Origin: Vigna angularis
Taxonomy: Eukaryota; Streptophyta; Magnoliopsida; Fabales; Fabaceae
Direction: 5' to 3'
Assembly (NCBI RefSeq): GCF_016808095.1
Contig: NC_068971.1
Span: 4,910,501 to 4,974,500, forward strand
DNA length: 64,000 nt
How positions within the stretch are numbered: the first letter of the stretch is position 1; every line of letters begins with the position of its first letter. Below the pieces are notes generated by a model that was not told the DNA's origin, did not search any database, and saw only the letters and a list, made by a program, of their open reading frames with translations. This document shows, piece by piece, positions 1 to 12,737 of the stretch. The position numbers and the translations under genes are program-made.

Positions 1-1074
1 TACTTCTTATATTCTACAATTAACTGTACACAATATTAAGATTAATATATTATGTTATTGATTTAACTCGTATTTTATTGATTTGGTTTTCTATTGTTGA
101 TTTCACCCCTTCCATTTATCCAAACCACAAAATCCTCTCTCTCATCTAAACCACCCATTCATCATCCCAGAAAAAAATAATGCAGGCCACCCAATGAAAT
201 CCATGAAAGAAAAACAAATAAAACTCCACGCACTACAACCAACTCGTGAACTTTGATAATGCTTGAACCAACTAGTGAGGTGGCATATATATCCTTCGTC
301 TTAAATAATTCAAAATTTCCCATATTAACAAGTTTTTTTTTCATAAATAGATTATGACTGTATGTCCACTATGTATAGTTTAGTAGAAACGTATGTATGT
401 CACATTCTGTACATTTTTTACACAATTAAACAAAGTGTTACATACATTCACTTTTCTTTTCTTAAACACGCATTTAAAAGAAATTACAAAAATAAAATTT
501 TCAAACTTTATTTACTAAATTAAACTTCTGTATTATATAACCTCTACATAAAAAACACACAAGACTATATTAAGTTTGTTAGAAAACTTTTTGTAATGTA
601 TTATTTAATTAAGAATACATAATATTTAGAGAGAGAAAGAAAAGATAACTTTTATAAAAGATATATAAAAATTAATTTATTTTTAAATAATATTTTTTTT
701 AAAACTATCCAATTAAATTCACCTGTATTTACTTATTAAAATAGACACATTTATTATTCATAGTCATAATTTGGTTTATCACTTACCTAACCTTACCAAA
801 ACCCTATAGTGTTTCTTGCAATATGACGATTACAACTTCTATATAATGAACCCTTTTAAAGAAATAAGATGAATTGTGGCTCATGATTCTTAAGATCAAG
901 AGGTCGGAACTTAAAAAGAGACATGTAGAGTGAGTAGAGTGACTATAAGTATGATTTATCATTCTTATTTTCACGATCAAATTTAGTAGATCGTGAAAAA
1001 AATTTATTCATTAAACTTATAATCCTAACTTCTCTTAGTCATTAAAAAAATCCCAAAATTAATTTGTTAACATC

Positions 1075-1258
1075 GTCCATAGGTCTATTAGACCATTTAT
1101 CATTGTGTCAGCTATAAATAATGTATGAACTTGTTTATATTTTTGTTACGCAAAATACAAAACTCTGTCCATATAGGTCTATTAGACTATTTATCATTGT
1201 GTCAGCTATAAATAATATACCAACTTTCTTATATTTTAGTTATACAAAATTTTTATGC
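1075..1258. repeat. 92-bp tandem duplication
   Basis: Two head-to-tail copies (about 1075-1166 and 1167-1258) share GTCCAT..AGGTCTATTAGAC, then TTATCATTGTGTCAGCTATA and a similar tail. They differ by a 2-base insertion and scattered substitutions, so the duplication is not recent. No coding content. Confidence 0.75.
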
Positions 1259-2000
1259 ATTACATAATATCATTAAAATTCAGATTATTGATGGTCCACC
1301 ATATCATCTAATGAAGTTGAACATATTAGACCATATATATAAACAATGTAATGGTTTTTTTTATAAAACGTTTAATGTCTACCAATGTTTTAAAATCTGA
1401 TTTTAATCAATAATTTTAATTTTAGTTAAAGTTCAATTAATCTCACTTGAACAATAGTTAAAATGATGAGTTTAAACTTAACTATTTAAAAAAAAATTAG
1501 GTGTTTCTAAATATAATTGAACATTTTCTCTTTAATTACCAACATAATTGTGACAAAAGGTGGTGACTTTATTGTATTATGTAAAGATTGTTTAAAAAAA
1601 TTAGGAGGAAAGTTAGAGATTTAAATTATGCATTGTTCACTTTTCAAAAGTTTTCTCCTAAACAATAAAAAGGTTTAGTTTGATAAATAAAGGAAAAAGA
1701 ACTATTTTTTGTATATACATATATATAATCATCAACTAAATAAAAACATGAAATCTTCCATAATTTGTTCATGATATAAAATCTAAAACTTAAATCATAA
1801 AAATAAAAAATATTTTGTTGTATTAAACATAAATATTTCAATCACTAACTAAATAATATTAATTATGTTGGGAGTTATAAAATCTTTCATCAAAATAAAA
1901 GTTGAAAAACAACAATTATATCATACACTGTATGAATTATAACAATAAAAAAGCACTTAGTATAAGTATTATCTTATTCCAATAAAAATTAAATTTGACA

Positions 2001-2033
<33 letters not shown>
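2001..2033. repeat. (AT)n microsatellite
   Basis: AT dinucleotide run, interrupted once by a G. Confidence 0.9.
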
Positions 2034-3998
2034 AGATATTTCTAAAACATGATATAGGATGTATATATTAATACAAATATATTGTTTTTTTAAAGTCTTT
2101 TAAAGTTAACACCTTTAAAATTCAGGTTGATTTATAATGAAATGATTGATTTCCATGCAGTCTAGATCGTATTCAATTATAATTTAGTTATATTCATAGT
2201 GGGTAGGAAAAGAAGTGATGTGTAATGGTCTTTCTGATCTTTTAAACCCACTCACTTCTCTCTAATAACTAGCTAAAGTATGATTCAAACCGATGATAGA
2301 AGGTGTCTTACAAGAATTACGTGGTGCCAACTTTGTGCTTATACAACATTGTTAATTTTTTCTGAGTAATATCTTGAGATGCTAACATATTTGACAATAT
2401 CTTTTGAATTAATAAATATTGTGGACTTAATCTTATTTACCATTAAAGGAACAGTAGTAGATGATGGTATAAATAAAGTTGTTTCCCACACGTAAACATA
2501 AAGATAACAAAGAAACAAAAAAAATATAGCAAGCAATTAGGAAATAAATGAAAACAATCAATGAGTGAGTTTCCACCTTTTTCAACAACCAAAAGTGGTG
2601 GTAGTAATCCATGGCAACAAATCATACCCTCACCAATCATTTCGCTAACTACGCTTCATTCACGATGGAAAGTGGAAAGATTGACCTGTGAAAGAAAAGA
2701 GGAAGGTGATAATTTTAACGAGTGGATGTGTGTAGAAAAAGAGAGAGAAAAGAGGGATCGAGTCAAAAAGCTTTTCGTGCAACTATATAAAAAGAAAAAG
2801 TTTAGCAAAATTGTAATTTAATGTATCATATTACAAGAATAAAGAACAAATGATTGTTTATTTCTGATTATAATTGATGATGTGATATTCATAATTAATT
2901 ATAGATGTATTATTTATTATAGTAATAAAATAATTAAAAAGTACTAATTAGTAAAAATATGTAGTATACGAGTAATGTTTTCATTCTGAGTTGTTCTGAA
3001 ATGTGCTGATCTAATTTGGTCTGATCTAACAGGATCACTTCAAATGACTAACTACCTAATCTATTTGGCTCCATACAGTTGTTTAACGCAATTTGAATAG
3101 AATATTAGTTACTTTATAGTTTGTCCCAGTGGACCAATAATAAAGGTCGAAGAGAGATAATATGTAAAAAATTTGGATTGGGCAACATGTTTTTCACAGT
3201 TTAACTCATCAAGTTACTTCAAAAAAGTTGGTTTGACACTTTCGATGTTACCAAAAGGGGAAAGCCAACAACATACCTTAATTACCTTCTCCAAACGTAA
3301 GCTCGTAATATGTTTTATACTCAATATTTACTAGTTTTTCTAGTCATTACTTAACTTGTTACCTAATAAAAATCACATGATGAGTAAACTAAATTAAGAA
3401 AAAAAGCTTGATGAAATCATAAATTATGAAAAAGAAAAGAATAAAAGAATATTAAAAATTCTAAGTACTAAAAGTCTAAAATGCATTAATACAAAAATTT
3501 AAAAATTGTTGCTCGATTTAATGGGTTGATTAAAATTTAGAAAAGATAAATTAAACAACAAATCAATTGTAATTAGCTTGGTTCAAAATGTGAAATTATA
3601 AACAACTTACCAAAACTAATGGTTTAATTTATTAAACTGGTTTGATTCAAATTATATATTGTATGACATTTGATTTGTCACATACTAGACGATTCGTAAT
3701 ATCTTAATTTATTAACCCATGAGTGTAGCCAAATTGATCATCAAGCAAACCAATCAATTGTAAATTGAATCGATCGATACGAACTGTCACAAGATTATTA
3801 AGATTGATTAACTTAAATGTAAAATATAATTACTCATATTTGAAACGTAATTAAGTTAATATTAATCAAAAGTTGTTAACAGCTAACTTTGAATTAACTT
3901 TGATATCAAAATATTTTTTGTAACTATTCTCTGAACAATTTAGATTATTTGATAGAACACTTATATTACAACATTTAGATTTTGAACTATACAACATA

Positions 3999-4002
<4 letters not shown>

Positions 4003-4076
<74 letters not shown>
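4003..4076. repeat. (TA)n microsatellite, 74 bp
   Basis: Uninterrupted TA run. The open frame read through it gives only alternating Tyr-Ile and is not a gene. Confidence 0.95.
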
Positions 4077-4079
<3 letters not shown>

Positions 4080-5809
4080 ACATAACATTTAAAAGTAAAA
4101 CACTATAACAATAAGCATTTTACTGCTTTAAAGGATAATAAGTTCAATAACAAATATGCAATCATGTGTAAACATCAGGATGATTGGAACAACTTTATAT
4201 AATATACTTCTTTTTTTCATAAGTGCATGGTGTCGTAATCGTTAGTGGGAGTAGTTAATGCTGCATTTGTGTATACTTTTACTTTAAAAGAAACTTTATT
4301 TTTATTGTTAGGCATCACATTGTAATATTCTATCGAACCACATTTACCGAAAAAATATAATATAAATGAGAGTTAAAGTTCAATCCACGAAATTAATATA
4401 ATTATAAAATAAGTAATTTGTGAATTTTTTTCAAATTGTTCACTATTTTATTTTTATTAAATGTGAAATTTAAATTCATATTTGAATTTAAAGACTTGTG
4501 ATGGGATTGGAATTTTAGTTGACAAAATTGAGAGTTTGCAACTAGCGATTCAATAGGAGTTTGACTGGAAACTCAAGATTATGGAATGATATATAGATTG
4601 CGATTAAAGGTAGGCCATAGGACAACGGTGTTATGTGATAAGGATTAAGATTGTGCTCTCCAAGGATTAGTCCTTTATCTTTTCAGGAAATAACACAGAT
4701 TATTAGCCTTTGATGCAATATAATTCCACATTCTACCTTTATGAAGCCAGGACAAAAATGTATATTGTGAAACTAGGAGAATTTTAGAACTATCCACGCT
4801 ATTAGAAAGGTATAATTTATATAATAATTTTAGTAACGTATACGTAACTATGAAAGTTTTCAGATTTTTTTCTTAATTTTATAAATTAATATGGTAATCC
4901 AGCTCAACTGACTATTTACTTGTATTTATCTTATACATTTCGTAAATTAGTTTCTATAAAATTTCGAAAATAAATTAGTTTATATTTTTCTTGATAGTTT
5001 TTATGAGGATTCTTATCATTGGACCTTTTCTTTTCACAACTTTTTGATCAGATATTGGAGTCTTTATTGGACCATCTTTTCTTCTTCCCACACCCCATAA
5101 AACTTGCAATGCCAAAAGTAACCCTCATTAAAAACATAATAAAAATTCCAGCACTTTTTTTTTTAATTTTTCAGATTGGATATTCCACAGACTATTTCGG
5201 AATCTAAAAACACATTTCAAAAAATTCAATCCAAAATGTATAAAAAATATATGGAAGTTTCTTCCAACACCCCCATATTTTCTTTCTGTCACCTCCATAT
5301 CTTTGAAAATTCTAATTATATCCATTTGTAATTATAGTTTCAAATTATAGAATTTGTAAATATTTTGAATTGTGCCATCCCTAATGCAAAATTATATTAT
5401 GGATTGTGCAGTCTATAATATAAATTACATTCTTAATTGGGCAATATGTATTATAAATTTAAATTTCGAATTATATCATTTTGAAAATTTGTATTTTAAA
5501 TTATACAATCTGTAATGCAAATTTGAAAGTCAATTCAAAATGATAAATCCAACTAATTTTTTGTTGAGTCGATTTGGATTGATCCAGGCTAAAAAAAAGG
5601 CCATATACTTACCTTGACCAATAGGAATTTTTGTGGGCTTAGAACTTTTTTTAATGACAAACGATTTAGTATATGAATATTTTTTCAACAACTCACCTCA
5701 ATCAGAACCAAACTTTTTGAATTGAACCAAATTAACAACTCTAATTAAAGGATTGGATTTCAAATATCATTCATCCAAATAAGATTTCCAACACGAAATA
5801 TATATAAAT

Positions 5810-5810
<1 letters not shown>

Positions 5811-5869
<59 letters not shown>
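5811..5869. repeat. Compound (CA)n(TA)n microsatellite
   Basis: A CA run (5811-5835) passes directly into a TA run (5836-5869). Confidence 0.95.
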
Positions 5870-5873
<4 letters not shown>

Positions 5874-6578
5874 TTCCACATTTTTATTTACATGTATTTT
5901 TTCTTGAAAAAAATATTTTATTTTTTATTTTTGAATTAGGTTTAAATTATTCCTAATGATAATTCTAATTAATGAAATTTATTAAGATAAATATAAAAAA
6001 TTAGTTTACCTTTTTCCAATTTTACTCATTTAGACTTTTGGCATCAAACCTTTATTTACAATTTAATTTAAACTCACATATACGTTTTTAATTATTCATA
6101 TCTTATCTTAATGAACATATAAAACAGAAAAAACAAACAAACTATATTGTTCTTATTTTATTCTTAAATGAATATATATAACATTTTTAATTACTTTGAT
6201 TTCAACAAAAAAAAAAGAGAATTGCTAAATATACGAAAGAAGTTAATTTGAAAATGAGACAATAGTTGAAATTATCTTTTTGTACATTAAACGAAAAATC
6301 ATTTACATTTTCTTTATATATGTACAAGAATTGGATATGCGTGAGGAAGAAAATTACAGATTACAGAACAAAGAATATTGAATCCCGAAGATGTGAGGAG
6401 ACTAACATTACTTCTTCATGGTATTTCGAACGTCTACGCCATTTTTATTTTTCGATTTCTCTGTTTTCCTCTTCTGCCCCTTTTTCTTCTTGGAATGAGA
6501 ACACGGATTTTAAGTCGAACCCTTCTTTTCACGAAGAATTTCCACCAATGGATGAACTGCCAATGCTCAACATCTTTT

Positions 6579-7674
6579 TCATTGTTTGTTTATGCTAAAA
6601 GAACAAAAGTTGGTATAAGAAATTAAGAATGCACATGCATGGTTAAATAGTATAAATACGAGTACTGCATTATCATTTAAACTAAGCGTTATTAAATTTT
6701 TAAGAAGTTTGGCAAAATCACTTGAGGTAAAAAAATGCTGACCATTGCAAGAAGGAGTAATTACAACAACGTGCATGTCAGAGTTGTTAGGAGGTAATTG
6801 CAAACGAAGGGGATGAAGTTCGGCGTTGAATGGGTTGCGGCAGCACACAACAATATCATCATGCCCCGTCTCTTCCTTTAACTTCTCCTTCAAATCCTCC
6901 ACGCTACTTCCTTGGAACGAGAAGAATTTTTCTTCACTCTCATCAGAAGCATCTCCATGTTCCACGTTATAATATACAATCCTTCCATCTTTTATCGGTG
7001 ACTTAGCCTCCAAAAAATCTTCACCCTGCATAAAACCGAACCCATTATAAACCATGGCTCCTAGTTCTAAATCATTAATTTGATTACTATTAAGATTAAA
7101 TATATTTTTAGACCTGATTTGAAGGAGACTTGAGATATATACTGAAGGAGGCATCATCCGGTGGAGAATGAGAAGGAGATTCTAAGACGGGAGGATGGAG
7201 CGAAATCGGTTTGGGAGGTTGTTGTGGTCGAAGCTGTACGAGGTCGACATCCCAGAGGATCCAATTTGTGGTTGATGTGCGATGCGGGATATCGTGGGTG
7301 ATAGAATTTTTCCAGGGTGGTAAGCCTTTGTTGGCACGAAGAAACTGTCCATAACGTGTTTTAAGCCTGACGTATGAACCTTCTCTTACGGGTTCCCAGT
7401 CCAAAGAAGAGTTTAACCTTGTGGGAAGGGTCTGGATGACTTTCTTACCTGTGGCGCCTAACAAAAACGGCATGTTGGAGGCTGTTAAGTATTTTTCATA
7501 GCAACTCTTGAGTCTTATCCAGTTGGTACCCTGGACGATCTCCACGCTCCATTTAGCATTTTTGTATATCCCATTTCGATCTTGGTAAACGCCCTCTTTG
7601 TCAGTGTCTGCCAACAGATATTTGTCATGGCGACTCCTCAGACGCACCACCTGTGCCTTTTCGAACACCTCCAT
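6579..7674 (-). CDS. DUF569 protein (fascin-like actin-cross-linking type)
   Basis: Two-exon gene on the minus strand. Exon 1 is 7674-7114 (187 codons, starts MEVFEKAQVVRLRSRHDKYL). A short intron 7113-7026 has donor CAG/GTCTAA and acceptor ATGCAG/GG, phase 0. Exon 2 is 7025-6579. The predicted protein is about 335 aa. Residues 1-140 form the beta-trefoil-like DUF569 N-terminal domain, with two repeats reading VRLRSRHDKYLLAD and VRLKTRYGQFLRAN. A Pro-rich linker follows, then the second conserved block (GRIVYYNVEHGD, VEDLKEKLKEETGHDDIVVC, LHPLRLQLPPNN, MHVVV). Family members have fascin-like folds and are annotated as actin-cross-linking by homology; the function of this one is inferred. The last ~55 residues after MHVVVITPS look like AT-rich read-through, so the true 3' end may differ or a further intron may exist. 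The start Met matches the usual family start. Confidence 0.85.
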
Positions 7675-8429
7675 TCCACTTTAATTTCTCTGCCTCTTCT
7701 CCACTTTCCTACTTTCTAATTCGTTTATTAGGCGCACATTAAAAGGAGCGACTTTTAGGATGTTTGTTTTGCATCTTACTTATGAATGATGGGATTTTAC
7801 GGGTAAAATTAGACTGCAAAACTAAACGAGTGGCTGTCAAAAACTAGTTTTCGTTACTTGGATTTAACTCATCAACCATGCAAATTTTTTAAATTAATTT
7901 TCGACTACTTTGGATGGCTTTTGCTTTAAAAAGTATCAACTATCAAGTAATTGATAGGATGTTTCAATTTTTAGTGCCACCAACTTTGATTGTTGCCCTA
8001 TATTTTTCTAAGAAAAAGTTAACAGTTAGATTTTCATAATTTGTTTTCTTAACCTCAACCCTAAACTTATATATAAATATTGTTTTAGAATAAAGCAAAA
8101 CGACAAACAACTAACGCAATTTGTTTTATTAAAGATGATTTGTATATTCATATGATTTTGTTTTAAAAAATTATTTTAAGGTACAACTCAATTATAATAT
8201 AAGTTTATGCTGTTATTTGTTAATACACACTCCTCTGATCCTTTTTAATTATGTTTTTTTTATATTTAAATTACAGTAATTATCGTTCTATATCATACCT
8301 TTACTTATTTTAATTGAGATGAGAAAACAATCATTTATTCAAACAAAAATAATATATGATTTTTCTGTGTAAAATAGGTGCCAAAATAAATAATAAGGAT
8401 ATTATTGAAAAAAATTAAGAGATTTATTT
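7675..8429. other. 5' flank of the DUF569 gene, otherwise empty
   Basis: AT-rich sequence upstream of the minus-strand DUF569 gene, presumably containing its promoter and 5' UTR. I could not fix a TATA box with confidence. No other gene seen. Confidence 0.5.
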
Positions 8430-9005
8430 ATACACCGTATGGTCATACAATCACTCAATAAGAACCGATACGATGAGAAGGATATGAAGATGTGATCAGC
8501 TAAACAGTCTGCAAAACGAGTAGCTAGATTAGAGGTAAGTATTGCTTAGTAGGTTTTGGATCAGGATTGTGTCGTAATTAAGGTTTGTAACTCATCTCAA
8601 AAATTATAAATAGAGGTCAAATGTAAGATATAGGTAATCACATCTATTGTAAATTTAAGACTTTACTCTCATTGCGGTTCGAACTAATTACTTACTTAAG
8701 TATCAGATTACCTTTGACAGGTATCCCCGAACGATTTGGAGTATTGACAAGAAATGAATTTGACAAAAGGTGAACAGAGTTATCCGAGCAAGCAAAGAAC
8801 AAAGTGTGAAGATGTGTTATGGGGAGTTACTCGATCTGGTAGAGATCTTCACAGATCTCTTCTTCTGATCTAATAAAGATATTGTTTGCTTCCGCTGTAA
8901 CTCAATATATTTTTACTTGAATTCTTTCACAATTATACTTTTCTGTGGAGCTCTTTCGTTTCTCTTTTATTAAATACTTACACGATCCTACACCCGAAAC
9001 AATTT
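8430..9005 (+). mobile_element. Gypsy-type LTR relic (solo LTR candidate)
   Basis: The block has the internal anatomy of a plant Ty3/gypsy LTR. A TATA box TATAAATAG sits at 8605-8613. It is followed about 100 bp on by a leader of the type ACTTAAGTATC..CCTTTGACAGGTATCCCCGAACG, a decayed form of the gypsy leader (CTTGAGCGTCGGAGTGCCTTTGCAGGT). The pattern is familiar from legume elements. No gag or pol lies beside it and no target duplication could be fixed, so a solo or truncated LTR is inferred. Boundaries are approximate. Confidence 0.5.
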
Positions 9006-10169
9006 AAAATCACAAAAATTAATAGTTTTATTATTTGTGTAATCAAAATTTAAACCTTACATATATAATAAAAAAATAGAAGAGTGTATATATATAAATT
9101 TGTGTAAAGAATTATTGCTAGTATAAACAATTAAGGAGATAAGAAAAAAAATGGACAGATAAATTTTTAGTCAGAAGTTAGAAATAAATAGATATTTATA
9201 ACACATGTAATTATTATTTTTTCATTACATGTACATTGAGTATGTTATTGTACATGTTTAATAACATTTCAATGACATTGAAATGTTTTGAAGTAGATGG
9301 TATTACCAAAACATCAACCATATTAAAAAGAGATATTTTTTCCATTGATTATTACATTGTTGTATGTAGCTAGCATCGTCATATACTTCCATTTGAAACT
9401 ATACATCACACTTTAAAACAGTTGTAGGATGTGATTTTCATCATCATCAATTCATAATTGACGTTGAAAATTAGTGCAAATAGCAAGATAGATGACGATA
9501 ATTTTATGGTATAAAATGATTAACCATCTTTTTGCATTTAATATATTAAGTTATGAAGACAAAAAAAGATTAAATATACTTTTAATTATTAAATTTTAAT
9601 ATAAAATTAAAATTTATTTATATTTTAAATTTTGATACAGTTTAACTTTTATATCTAGTTTTTATAAACAGTGTTAATTTTTTTAAAGGATTAAATGATA
9701 TTTCATATTTACATTAATAACTTACTAAAAGTATTTATAATTAATTAAATAGCAATTTACAGTAATAACAAAATATAGTTACGTGTAAAAAATAATGGTA
9801 ACAAAAATGTAACTATCCACTTTACATATTCACCTAGCCCTACCCATCTTAGAAGTTTAATCATCAACCCCAATTGATGGATCACCTACAAAATGTGACA
9901 CCTAGATAGCAAATATACTTGGAGTGTGTACTATAACTATAGTTGTATGTTGTGATATTGTTCTCTCTCTATCCAGGGTGGCCTGACACGTGAGCAGCTC
10001 ATTTCGTGAAACCGTAGACGATAAATTATATAATGAACAATTTTTCACGTTTTTCTTTCCATTTTATTTCATAGCCTATTATTATTTTCTTTCTACCTTA
10101 TTTTACTTTTTCACTTCTTACACCTATCTCATCTTATTAATATATAACTATTTTAAAATTTCACTTTTA
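9006..10169. other. AT-rich intergenic region
   Basis: No gene seen. A near-perfect palindrome around 9262-9286 (AACATTTCAATG / ACATTGAAATGTT) is the only structure noticed. Confidence 0.55.
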
Positions 10170-10910
10170 GGCTGTGTTCGTTTGGGTAGATTTGGAGGAG
10201 ATGATTAGAATGGATTTGAGGGTAATTTTTTAGTTGTTTTTTTTGAGTGGATTTGTGGGTAATTGAGAATGGATTTGGAAGTAAAGTTTGTGAGAATTAG
10301 TGTAGGATTTGATTGATGTGATAAATTTTAAAAATTAGTTTAATAGGTAGAAATTAAAGATTACCAAAATGCCCCTAGTTATAAAAGTAATATAAAATGT
10401 TATATTTAATTGTAAAAATATTTATAAAAAAAAATTATGAATAATTTCTAAAATTAATGTTTAAAAATTATAAAGATTAAATAATCAACTTATTTTTAAT
10501 AAATTAAAAAATATAATATACCTAATTTTATTAAAATGTATATCTTTTTAAATTATAATATTAAAATAATTATAAAAAAAACTGAAAAATATATATTGCG
10601 TAACCGGTTACGCGTGTGCTCGCAAAATTTATTCTTCTCTGTAACCGGTTACACTCTGCTGTAACCGATTATTAATGTACATATTTTTATGTTAAGCATG
10701 GCTGAACGGTGTGCTTGGAAATTTGATAATAGTACAGGACAAAGCAGTCTTTTCTGCCCAAATCAACGCAAATCTTCTCAAATTAGCGGGATGGTGATAA
10801 TGTGTAAATCTCACAAATCTTCGCTTTTTCGTCCGTCCAAATCGTCGCAACCGAACATCAATATTGTATCAAATCCGTCTTCGGTATTTCACGTAAAAAC
10901 GAACACAGCA
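10170..10910. mobile_element. Non-autonomous PIF/Harbinger-like element
   Basis: The left end reads GGCTGTGTTCGTTT. The right end, reverse-complemented, reads TGCTGTGTTCGTTT, so 13 of the first 14 bases match. Both ends are flanked by TTA (10167-10169 and 10911-10913), the 3-bp TWA target duplication of PIF/Harbinger elements. Length is 741 bp. No transposase is encoded, so it must have been mobilised in trans. Two GTAACCGGTTAC palindromes lie in its centre. The superfamily call is from TSD and TIR form alone. Confidence 0.65.
10598..10671. repeat. Repeated GTAACCGGTTAC palindromes
   Basis: A 16-bp perfect palindrome (GCGTAACCGGTTACGC, 10598-10613) is followed by GTAACCGGTTAC (10641-10652) and a third half-decayed copy GTAACCGATTA (10661-10671). 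All lie within the PIF/Harbinger-like element. Confidence 0.8.
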
Positions 10911-10913
10911 TTA

Positions 10914-11299
10914 AAGAAATTAATATGAAAAACATTAGATTGTGTTAAAATGATTTTAAATATATAGTTTAAGTTTATCCTTAACTTTATTCTTAAAACA
11001 AAATAGTGTATGAATAATTAACGTACCAATTAGTATGTTGTTATTAGCTCAAATCCCGCTTCTCTTCATATTATTGTTATTATTCCCATTATTATTTTTT
11101 TAAAAAAATTATTTTGATTCTTTATTTCTTTCTTTATTAATTATGAATATAAAATAATAGCTATAACTTAACGACTTTTCAAACCACATGTCTTTTTTAT
11201 ATATTGTAGAGAAAAAGTAGACACTTCTCATTAATAATGTAATAATCTAAATCAAAGAAAATATGTGTAATTTTTCTGTCCAAAAATTATAGATGGTGA
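10914..11299. other. Spacer between two DNA transposons
   Basis: AT-rich, nothing recognised. Confidence 0.5.
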
Positions 11300-11308
11300 T
11301 TTTTAATT

Positions 11309-11652
11309 GGCTTAAATGCTTATTTCGTCCCCATGTTAAGAGGTGAATTTCTGTTTAGTACCCGGTTTTAAAAGTGTAGACATTAGGTCCCAAAATTGTC
11401 AAAATTGTATCAATTGAGTCCCTTCCGTTAAGTGCACAGTAACGGAGTTAAATTTCATCTCACGTGGCAAAGGAATCTACATTTTTTCTTCTTTCTCCTC
11501 TGCCTTTTCCTGAAATGCCCCCAACTTTTTCTGTCTTTTCTATATTTTTATTAAATTTTTTTCTCTCTCTTTGCTCTGCAACATCTACCTCCTCCGCATA
11601 CGCAATTCCCACCTCTTTTCCCTCTCCGACGGCGGCTCATACGACATCATCC
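11309..11652 (+). repeat. Left terminal inverted repeat of the Mutator element
   Basis: Pairs with 12738-13082 in inverse orientation with few mismatches. Homology ends at ACGACATCATCC. Confidence 0.9.
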
Positions 11653-12034
11653 GGCTGAAACAATCAACGAAACCATCTCCTGAAGCCTCACCCATTCTCG
11701 ATCGTGAGCAAAAACCAAACAACGTCGATCACCCACACCAAAAACTACCACTTTCAAGATCAAGATCAAAACCAAAACCCCAATAATATGACACGACCCA
11801 AGTCTCGTGTACTCAAAACCGGCGATCGAATCCTAGAATCAAAAAGCCTAACCAGGGAATTAGAGAGCAAAAATTTGGGAATAAAGAAGTGGCGAAGCAA
11901 AATCCCACAATTACATGGTACGAATCAAACCTCTGGGTGAGAGGATTCGAAGACCGAGCTGCGGAACGAAAAACCTAAGCCAACCTTAGAAGCCCCCCTC
12001 CCAACCCACTATAGTCCCTCTCATTGGTCATTAG

Positions 12035-12061
12035 CCCCCCCCCCCCCCCCCCCCCCCCCCC
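12035..12061. repeat. 27-base poly-C tract
   Basis: An uninterrupted C run (G on the minus strand) inside the Mutator element. Its length is likely unstable and may be an assembly approximation. The G-rich strand could form quadruplex structure. Confidence 0.9.
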
Positions 12062-12737
12062 TCCCTCCCCTCCCATGGCTTCCCAAACTGTAAGGGTTCT
12101 GCAGCGAGGCCCACGAATACGCATCCCCTCCCAGACATCCTCCGGAAGCTTCATCATGTCGACAAGACAGCTAGCACCCCTCCCGCCGTGACCCCCACCA
12201 CCGCCCTCAACCCCTTGAGTGTTGCTTGTCTACGGCGGAGGCTGTCCCGCCATACCCATCGTGTTCACAACCGACATATTCCCAATCGAAATCAGTCACC
12301 TAAAGTTCACGATCTGACTCTGATTCGTCACTCGCGAAGACGACGACGACGAAGATGGCGAGGAATCGGAGGCGTTGGAAACGAAATCGAGCCATTCACC
12401 GACGACGTTAGGAGTCATCACATTGAAGGAACTGAGATTCGGATTTGCAAAGTGAAAAACCTGAGTCAAGGGTGTTAGAAAAGGAAAGAAACGCGTGAAT
12501 TAGAAAATTGTGAGAGGTTTTCGTTTGGGTTTGGGATAGTGTTGCGATCAAAGAAGGAAGTTGATATCGGTGGTTGGAGGAACCTTCCTCTGAGGCAGAT
12601 CAAGTGCCCTTGAGTGAGGGAGTGAGAGTGTGAGATCATCCACGTGATACGATTGCGTCTGTCTACAGATTCAACAGTTTGGTGATGTGCAGTGATTAAA
12701 GCATTGGGGTCAAAGGTGTACCAGTCACACAAGAGGT

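Larger units (their letters stand above)
1..6578. other. AT-rich intergenic region, no gene supported
   Basis: I see no coding region here that I can support. Open frames are short, AT-biased and match no family I recognise. The stretch 5330-5530 has loosely repeated short units of the form AATTATA..AATCTGTAATGCAAATTT, like subterminal repeats of legume DNA transposons; a similar patch lies at 23100-23480. Microsatellites and one tandem duplication are listed separately. Confidence 0.6.

Noticed and set aside
2561..2821. 86-codon plus-strand frame in a slightly less AT-rich patch
   Set aside because: No recognisable domain, no splice or promoter support, and the Lys/Glu-rich end is low complexity.
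3866..4081. 71-codon minus-strand frame with alternating Tyr-Ile
   Set aside because: It is the translation of a TA microsatellite.
8676..8700. GGTTCGAACTA resembling a tRNA T-loop
   Set aside because: No matching acceptor, D or anticodon arms at the right spacing; it lies in the gypsy LTR leader.
11464..11940. Overlapping plus-strand frames starting in the Mutator left TIR
   Set aside because: The same peptide start recurs at the right TIR in inverse orientation; these are frames of the inverted repeat, not genes.
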